Below, one piece after another: positions 57,150-64,000 of a stretch of 64,000 nt of DNA. The position numbers and the translations under genes were made by a program. Under the pieces are notes generated by a model. The model was not told the DNA's origin. It worked only from the letters and a program-made list of their open reading frames with translations, and searched no databases. Numbering within the stretch: position 1 is the first letter of the stretch; every line of letters begins with the position of its first letter. The DNA lies in NCBI RefSeq assembly GCF_025766255.1, contig NW_026516669.1:310001-374000 (forward strand), in the 5' to 3' direction. This DNA is from Zychaea mexicana. Taxonomy: Eukaryota; Mucoromycota; Mucoromycetes; Mucorales; Lichtheimiaceae.

Positions 57150-58010
57150 AGCTCTGACAAGAGTACCACTTTTTCCTCATCCGAAAGATCGTTTTAAGTA
57201 TACAGTACGTTAAATCCTGCTTCATCGATAAAAAGACACCGCTCGAAATTAATATTTTGTCCCTCTTAGCTCTAGAATCCATTCCTTCCTCTTCTTGATA
57301 GTTTCACTTGAAACACGATACAGTGGACCCCCTTTAATGTCAACCCTCAAATACAGCTGAAAGTGTTGACGCTAACGTGGGTTGACATTAAAGGGGGTGG
57401 ACTATTCAGACAAAAAGTTTACCTGTATAATAAAAATAATGAACCAGCGCACCCTGACACAGTGTATGTATGCAACAGAGTCGTCCCTAACAATATTTTT
57501 CAACCAACAACGAAATAAACTCTTTTGATTGGATATGTTTGACCTCAATATGATGTTAACCCTGGCTAAGGTGTTGACATTGACCTTATGTAGAAGTTGA
57601 AATTTATCTCTGCTTAAATGTGAGGTTCTCAGAAAAAGGTTGACCGTATCGGGGTTTGACTTTAAACGGGTTGACATTAAAGGGGGTCCACTGTACTCGG
57701 TGAATTTTTGTAACTTCTTCATGGTAAGTTCACAACAATGCTTAACGAGATGTTTCTGCAACCCACTTTGTGTAATAGATACATCATATAACTTCTGAAG
57801 AAATTCAGTATGATAAATCATTAATGTTGGTAATGGTGCACCTTTTTTTTAAGTCGATTTAGAAGATACGGCTCAATATTCCTAAGACGAGCACAATACG
57901 TTTGTGCTGTACGCTCTGGTATTCTAAGTATGCGAATAGCCCCTGCTGCATTAAAGGAATGTTTTGTGTAGTATCAACGACTTCGACAATGGAGCTTTGC
58001 ATTGTTGATT
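57150..58010 (-). pseudogene. Broken IS630/Tc1-mariner-type transposase
   Basis: On the minus strand, a helix-turn-helix-like segment NAAGAIRILRIPERTAQTYC (near 57950-57860) is followed, in another frame, by LYDVSITQSGLQKHLVKHC and MKKLQKFTEY (57790-57695). After an inserted 373 bp element, the frame resumes with RVSSETIKKRKEWILELRG (to about 57260), and then, shifted, CLFIDEAGFN (about 57245-57205), the first-aspartate motif of DDE transposases of this superfamily. Several frameshifts and stops interrupt it. No intact terminal repeats for the host element were found. Confidence 0.6.
57321..57693. mobile_element. 373 bp TIR element (CAGTGGACCCCC ends, TA duplication), MITE-like
   Basis: Perfect 26 bp terminal inverted repeats at 57321-57346 and 57668-57693 begin CAGTGGACCCCC, flanked by TA on both sides, the target site of the Tc1/mariner-pogo superfamily. 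A third, inverted copy of the repeat lies inside at about 57380-57404, and GTTGACATT motifs recur in the right half. It has no coding capacity of its own, so it is non-autonomous. It sits within the older transposase relic. Confidence 0.85.
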
Positions 58011-58135
58011 CGTGTTTATTCACGCCGATACTGGGTTTTTTAAAAACAAAACTTCGACATTTTTTTGGCTAATATGTAAAAGACCATAAAATCGAAATAT
58101 CAGGTATCTTGTGGTGAACCACATTAATACACTGC

Positions 58136-58783
58136 TTAAGATACAGTATCAACAATAAGAAGTTGGAATTTCAACATAAATTGAAGAACAAGGGCAACGG
58201 TACAGTAAGAAAAGCAGTATATAAGATGCATGCTACGTATTTCAGTTTGCTTTTCTTCCTGATTGTCTTGGTCGATGCACATTTGGTCATACCATATTTA
58301 TCTGATGTTGAATTGTTGGCATATTTGTTGAATAATGTCTTCAAATTTGACGTTATTATAAGATCCATCTGTTCGAATTATCTTGTATTCGCCTTTATCA
58401 TCTCGTGTTTCTTTCCTAGTGGCTTTATCAAATTTACTGTCACCAGATTGGTTCCAGGAATGCGATAATGTACAATACCCTTCGTATACTTGAGATTCAT
58501 CGACCACCTCCATATCAGATACACGAACAAGTTTGGTGGTAGGCAAGGCATATGGTTTAGGCAATGCATTTAAGAACCTTTTGGGGAGTTTGACCGTGTT
58601 TAACGTAACCACCATTTTCGTCTTCGGTGTATTGAGCAGCTTCATATTTGGTATACATTTATATGTATGTCTATAAAGAGATTGAGGAATGGAAATAGTA
58701 ATATGTATAAATGGTGGCATTAATTTTGATGAATATACTTTTCTTAAAAAAAAATCATGCATTTGTAATTTTTGATAATACAT
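58136..58783 (-). pseudogene. HET-like domain protein, disabled by one internal stop
   Basis: A minus-strand frame of 161 codons carries EGYCTLSHSWNQSGDS and VKFEDIIQQICQQFNI, the first blocks of HET domains found in fungal incompatibility and cell-death proteins. It stops at TAA 58300-58298; beyond the stop the same frame continues with IWYDQMCIDQDNQEEKQ and then SYRTVALV, the next HET blocks, until a second stop at 58136. So a single nonsense codon splits the conserved domain. Upstream residues up to 58783 are not clearly homologous. No introns needed. A short or readthrough product cannot be excluded from sequence alone. Confidence 0.6.
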
Positions 58784-59054
58784 TGAACTTTATATGTGGA
58801 AGAGTTGTGATGTATATTATAGGTATAGAAAAAAAGTTACAGCGTGAGAGAATAATATGTATTTATACAGATACATGATATTTTTTGGTGATTTGTACAG
58901 TAAGTTTTGTTTAAGTGTAAATACATATATATGTATATATATATGTATGTAGGTATGTGGTGGGGAAAAGTTATAATAATAATGATAATTGTATATAAGA
59001 TAAAGCATGATTATCTATCGCTATAGCTCCAGATAATTGAGGGAGTCCATTATT
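58784..59054. other. AT-rich spacer
   Basis: Contains an alternating AT/GT tract (TATATATGTATATATATATG, about 58925). No coding signal. Confidence 0.6.
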
Positions 59055-59272
59055 GGACTTCGCGAACCTGAACTGCAGAGGAGGGTCCTACCCACCCTCC
59101 GCTATTGGCTACGCCATCAATGATCAAGGATTTAATAGTTGATACTCTTGGCACTATATAGACAATTTTTCTTTCTTTTACTTTAATTTCATTTGTAATG
59201 TTTCTCTGATATATCCGACTAATAAAGCGACAAGATGATCACAGCACTCTGCAGTTCAGGTTCGTTCAGTCC
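59055..59272. mobile_element. 218 bp element with about 26 bp inverted repeats (MITE-like)
   Basis: The left arm GGACT...CGAACCTGAACTGCAGAG (59055-59080) is repeated inverted at 59247-59272 (CTCTGCAGTTCAGGTTCG...AGTCC), 18 bases identical in the inner part with three mismatches further out. The interior is non-coding. No clear target duplication was found, so the class is unassigned. Confidence 0.65.
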
Positions 59273-59925
59273 TCTAGACTGAATCCACAATATTAAAACA
59301 TAGTTGTATGGTGTATATGGGATTCAATCAATAATAAAAAATTATGGTGTATTTAGTAGATTTTAAGATAAACAGTTTTTTAATGTAATTATGAGGTAAT
59401 TATTATATATTGATCACTAAGAAAATATTTTTTTATTGATCAAAAAGGTTGTTAGGAATCAAAGAAGTTTTGGATTAAACACCATGTCTTTTTCGAATCA
59501 AAAATGGCATTTTTTCCCCTTGGACTTGAAAATTTTAGATATTATTCTTTTTTTAGATAGAAATAGAAATGGTGGATTATCCAATAATTAGTTGTTATGG
59601 ATCAGTTCCCTACATTGTCGAGTAGTACTTATTATTTTGAATAAAGGTTTAAACTTTTTTGGCTTTTTTGATGATGATTCTTGAAGTCTTGGTAGAAATA
59701 GTGGTTCTTTAGTTTTTTCATATTTGAGGTGACATCTGGTTCTTCATTGGCGCTTTCACCTACGAGATAATCGTCAACTAAATTTAATGAATGTTCTACA
59801 GTAATCTATGAAGTTAAAATACCACGTAGTAGTTAAAAGAATATTTTTCTAAATTTTATTATAAAATTAATTTAAAAATATAATTTATTATATTAGAAAA
59901 AACAAAATAACTGAATCTTAATATA
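59273..59925. other. AT-rich spacer without genes
   Basis: Extremely AT-rich, with poly-T runs and stop codons in all frames. Nothing recognisable. Confidence 0.6.
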
Positions 59926-60089
59926 AGGGGAATATGTGCAGATATTACCTTGGTATTACCTAAGGGGAATACGCGGGAATATAGAAGCGTGTTCCTGGGG
60001 GAATATTCGTTAATATCAGGGGAATATCTAGACATACTACCTCAGGAATATCAGGGTAATATGTGGGTAATATCAACTCATATTCCCCT
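59926..60089. repeat. GGGGAATAT repeat cluster with inverted ends
   Basis: About eight imperfect copies of (A/G)GGGAATAT or GGTAATAT in 164 bp. The first unit AGGGGAATATG is matched in inverted orientation by CATATTCCCCT at the right end, giving a small inverted-repeat element. It stands out against surrounding AT-rich DNA by its G runs. Confidence 0.6.
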
Positions 60090-60512
60090 CGTTTTACCAT
60101 GTTTCTTTTTGCAGTGATTTAAAGTGTGGTTGAAAATCGACTTCCTTTAAATGCCCCCAATCCTTTTCCCTTTTCCCTTTTCTTTTCATTTCTTCCTTCT
60201 TCTTTCATTTTTCTTTCCTTAATTCCCTCTACGTCTTTTGTCAAATCGCGTCTCTTACTGCCACCCTCTATTGTATATTCTCATTGCACTATTGCTACTT
60301 CTTTTTTTACTCCTATCATATATATTGCTTATAGCTTACTTATCCCATACTGTTGAATATAAAGTATAATCCCACAATAAAAAGAATTAGGTACGTTTTA
60401 TGCTATAGTTCTATAGCAGACATATTGACAACTAATGATGCTTCCCAACAAGAAGATTGACTACTTAAATATAAGTACCTCATACATATTATATGTATAC
60501 ACGGGTCACAAC

Positions 60513-60586
60513 GGGTCAACAGGTCGGGTCAAGGGTTGGACGGGTCGACCCACAGGTCAGAAAAGCATCAACCCGACCTGTTGACC
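60513..60586. repeat. GGGTC-rich imperfect palindrome
   Basis: GGGTCAACAGGTCGGGT at 60513-60529 pairs with ACCCGACCTGTTGACC at 60571-60586 (16 bases complementary) around a 41 bp loop. Further GGGTC/GACCC units extend to about 60503 and 60606. It could form a long hairpin. Non-coding. Confidence 0.75.
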
Positions 60587-60609
60587 TGTCCTCAACCCGC
60601 GGGTCAGAT

Positions 60610-63279
60610 TGCAACCAACCCCTAGTTGATTCATATAGTTTTCTATATTGAAGAATACTATCCTCATTAGATGAATGATTATTCCTTATTATTTTGATTT
60701 GAAACATTAATCTTTTTAGGTATGTACTATTTTTATATACTTCTTATTATCTAAGGGTGAATGTATAGTATGATTCACTTCTGATTCTGATATATTTCTT
60801 TAATGTTTTTCTCACATCCTCCTTATCTAAAAAATTACAATAATTAAGATGTTTATCTTATACAAAATCGCTTATTTTATTTTCTTTTTCTTCTTCATCC
60901 TCAAAACATTATTACTTACATGATTTATCCAAAAGCGTCAGATCTTCACTTATCAAATGTGAGGTAAAAGGTGGTCGGATTTGAGGAGTCAGTACACAAA
61001 TGCAATATGTCAACAGCACAAACATCAATAATTTTACTGTGCCATAGCAAACAGTGAAAAGAGACACCGCGTTATTTAGTGTGATTTTATGTAGTCCAAT
61101 TGAAAGTTTTGAAGACGATTTTCATGCAATTAACGAAGGTGTGAAATCTACCAGTAGCCTTATACCTTCCTGTTCGAAGCAAGAGCATCAACGGAAACCA
61201 CTGCTTAATTTATTATGAGACTCACTTATTTTGTGTGTTGGCTTACGTCTATTATCATAGAACATACTTGCATATTGCAGCAGAAGAAGCCATTAAACGT
61301 TAGGAACAAAAACATGAACGAATCGAAAGCGGAAGAGCAAAGCGAAAATGGATGCGAGCACCCTTTGCTAAAAGCACATTTCCGATAAGGTGAGTTTCAG
61401 ACATAATGTATGCTATATATAGTGATGGTCTGATGCATCCCACGATCATATTTTTTTTTTGATGCTTAATTTGTATTAACACTCATCCCACAATATTTTC
61501 AACCACTGCGACGCATCATGTTTGTAACGAGGTCAACAGCTCATCACCACCACCAGAGGAGCCGTCTAGAAGTATTCTGCCTCTCAGTAAGCAAAAGCGG
61601 CGTTAAATCAAATCGGTGGCGACAGCATTGCGGTCGATGATGTTGAAATGCATATTCTCCATAAGCCGATGACTGCAGCGGAAAAGCGCCGCCGATACAA
61701 CTTATGTAGCAGCAGAGTTAGCGGCTATGGCCGAAGCTGAAGCTGAAGAAGAGGGACAGAAACGTGGCAATTGATGTGACGTGAATATCGCACTACAACC
61801 ATTGAACGTGCTGACGCTAAAAAATGCTTGTCGGATGCAAGGTGCTAACAGCACTCAGTAATATTTTTCTCAGCACATTGCAACAAGCAAGGTCATGCCT
61901 CAGCGTTTCGACCCTCAGTATTATCGACCAATTTTGCATGAACAAAGCCTGAAAGATTCGCCGGCTGATGCTGTCTATGACAACATCGGTATGGTGCTCA
62001 ATGTTCAACGAACTATTTTTTTTTCTAGTAGTAACCAAGTTAAGTAGCTCAAAACTACTGACGAGACTACTGGATTACAAGAGCGACATACTTCCTCACT
62101 AGCCTTGTTCTACTCCTTAATGGCTGCACTCTCCGCGATGTTGATATTATACAAAGCGTCAACCATTGACGCGAGACACGATTTTTCAAATGCACTTATC
62201 AAATCCATGCCAATCCGCTGTCTGAAGTTGTCAAGTATGCTAATGAGGTGCAAGTCTGGCTGTCGAAAGCCGTTAGACGCAGTGGCTTTTGAGAGCAAAT
62301 GAGCCTGCAGAAGTTAAATCCGCAAACGACGCAATAAGGCTATGTTGAATGCATAATCAGACACAGCAGCAAATTCTTTAGTCTCGTCCCCAGTCAGACG
62401 ACTCGGTGAACCTACAGATACAGAGGACCGCCGTATATCACTTGTCCTACCGACACAAAAAGGGCTCGAACCTTGATTCTTTTCTTTTTATCTAGTAAAT
62501 TGATGCTTTCATGTTGGCCGGAAGCGACCGGCGGAACGAAGAGCTCATGAGAGTATTTTCTAATCTGGTAAATCAATATACATATCGAGTATTTTAAGAA
62601 ATCTGATAATATGTATTGAATTTGAATACATACGATTGATCGTCTAAGAGCTCCAAGCATTAACGATTACCGTGGAAAGAATCAGATGCATAGAGGGTAA
62701 TTATTACTTTTAATTTAAAGTAAAGAAGCCTTTGTAGCAAAAGATTCGCATCGGTTTCCATAACATCTTGCAATGATCATCAGCAGCATCGAATAAACCG
62801 CCCAAGAGGAATTATTTCTCCCGCATATGAATTTCATACCCAGAGCGTCATGATATGTTTAAAGCGATATCCAACGATCAAAGGAAGGTTTAAAAGGAGG
62901 TCGAATAAATATTATATGACCATGTGATTGTTCGACGTCGTATATATGCTGCCCCTTTTATGTTGTGATGAGGTGTTAAGACTTGTGTATTTAAGTCATC
63001 TGTGAACAAATAGACATTATAAGTAAGAGAAAATTAATCGTTTATACAACACCGTGCAATGAATAGTGAAGCAAGGTGCAGAAAAGCTGGGATATATAAG
63101 AAGTAAAAGGGAAGTTGCGCAGTGATTGTATCGAATGAATGAGTGTGTGAAGGTATACAGCACTATCTGTTAAAATAGCATAAAGTTTCTAGAAATTTTA
63201 AGGAATAAATATTTGCGATACTACTTTAAAGGGCGTACATGATGTGTGTCTAACAAGTTATAGTGAAACCAAATTATTA
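60610..63279. other. AT-rich region with coding debris
   Basis: 2.7 kb without an intact gene. On the plus strand at about 61660-61780, AAEKRRR followed, after a +1 shift, by VAAELAAMAEAEAEEEGQKR suggests a decayed reading frame; another piece, MPQRFDPQYYRPILHEQSLK, lies at about 61893-61952. Neither was recognised. The last 600 bp are the 3' flank of array gene H. Confidence 0.4.
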
Positions 63280-64000
63280 TCAACGAGCTTCATACGACGT
63301 GAGCTCCACGTTGGAAGAAAACGATGTGGTTGATTCTCGCTTTTTTGGTTTTATCTTGTTCATGAAAAAATTGCTGTTTGTATTTCCGGATCCGTCTCCG
63401 TTTCCGTTTTCGTTTGATTGCTTTCTCTTTTCATTTTGCTGCAAGATTTGGTCCGTGTTCTTTAAAGCGTTGAGGATCACATCGTTGTCGTCAGTGAACC
63501 GAGACATCGTACCGCCATCTAATGTGGTCGATTCGAGCCTTCCGTCAGGCTGTGTTGTTGATGCTGTAAAATTTTCTCCTGTTGTTTCGTCTGCAGATCG
63601 TGTTCGTAAAGCAGGGTTCTGACTCTTGTGAGGACTGCATTTCAATGATTACATGAGTAACTAGGTATAACTCGCCTTTTCTGATCATCTTGCTATATAG
63701 CAGCAGTATGAAAGGAAACTTACTCGAAAATAATCAGCACGAAAGACAATAGTGTTGTTACTACTGCCAAAAGATTCCAAAGAACACCAAGGAATATGCT
63801 TGCCGCAGTTGTCCTGATGATCTCATATCGCAAGATGGCATAGCAAAGCAACAAGGTTCCAAAACTCCAGAGACATAGTGCCAAAGTGAGCGCCATCATC
63901 CGCAGTTTGAAAATACCAGCCTTGATATCTGCCCAGGTTGGACTATTGCGGTATTTTTTGTGGTGCTCTGTCAAAATACGTACGAGCCGGAGACCAGCAA
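63280..64000 (-). CDS. Array-family gene H, 3' part only (runs off right edge)
   Basis: Two exons are visible: 64000-63724 (open at the edge) and 63634-63280, joined in phase 2 like the fifth junction of the array genes. The visible part starts inside TM5/loop 3 (AGLRLVRILTEHHKKYRNSP), continues with DIKAGIFKLRMMALTLALCL, LLLCYAILRYEIIRTTAASIF and TM7, then the tail DPHKSQNPALRTRSA, a TDDNDVILNALK block and the terminal SSNVELTSYEAR. There is no intron after AGIFK, so it belongs to the five-intron type. It is separated from the main array by about 33 kb of housekeeping genes and repeats, in the same orientation. Confidence 0.85.

Noticed and set aside
56949..57197. Plus-strand 82-codon frame
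   Set aside because: Lies antisense to transposase and other minus-strand debris; no support of its own.
1..64000. tRNA, rRNA or CRISPR features
   Set aside because: I scanned by eye for GGTTCGAA-type T-loops and regular direct repeats with spacers and found no convincing case. A tRNA scan would be needed to exclude a tRNA gene.

Overview
The window looks like nuclear DNA of an early-diverging filamentous fungus, most likely Mucoromycota (inference). Genes are split by many short introns (about 50-110 bp) with GTAAGT/GTATGT-type donors and CTAAC/CTGAC-like branch points. The gene set is fungal (VTI1, RRP41, RAD51, RAD52, CCC2, RAX2, ARB1). Intergenic DNA is AT-rich. I saw no bacterial operon structure, rRNA, convincing tRNA or CRISPR array.

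Layout. (1) 1-2.7 kb: the inner part of a large minus-strand protein resembling the autophagy tether EPG5, cut by the window edge. (2) 3.45-7.5 kb: a plus-strand multi-KH RNA-binding protein. (3) 8.2-29.9 kb: a head-to-tail array of seven intact, spliced minus-strand genes (called A to G here) for one family of about 405-462 aa proteins. Each has a Cys-rich N-terminus, seven predicted membrane helices and a hydrophilic C-terminal tail. Two exon relics lie between the copies, and an eighth copy (H) enters at the right edge, 63.3-64 kb. I do not recognise the family. The topology is receptor-like, and this lineage-specific expansion is the most novel content here.

(4) 31.4-54.5 kb: a dense housekeeping block. 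In order: adenosine kinase (+), CCC2-type copper ATPase (-), RAD52 (-), a small secreted CS-alpha-beta peptide (-), RAD51 (+), VTI1 Qb-SNARE (-), ARB1-like Argonaute-chaperone subunit (-), exosome subunit RRP41 (+), and a giant RAX2-like polarity protein (-) whose cytoplasmic tail carries an Arg-Trp repeat and ends in an SH3 domain. The recombinase RAD51 and its mediator RAD52 lie 2.3 kb apart, divergently transcribed, with only the peptide gene between them. ARB1 (small-RNA loading) and RRP41 (RNA decay) share a 600 bp divergent promoter.

(5) 54.5-63.3 kb: an AT-rich, gene-poor stretch with decaying sequence. It holds a broken IS630/Tc1-mariner-type transposase interrupted by a 373 bp CAGT-ended TIR element with TA duplication, a HET-domain pseudogene with one internal stop, and three other inverted-repeat or palindromic elements.

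Gene models were spliced by eye from reading frame, splice sites and phase arithmetic. Every exon chain given has consistent phases except one junction in the KH gene and the 3' end of VTI1, both flagged.
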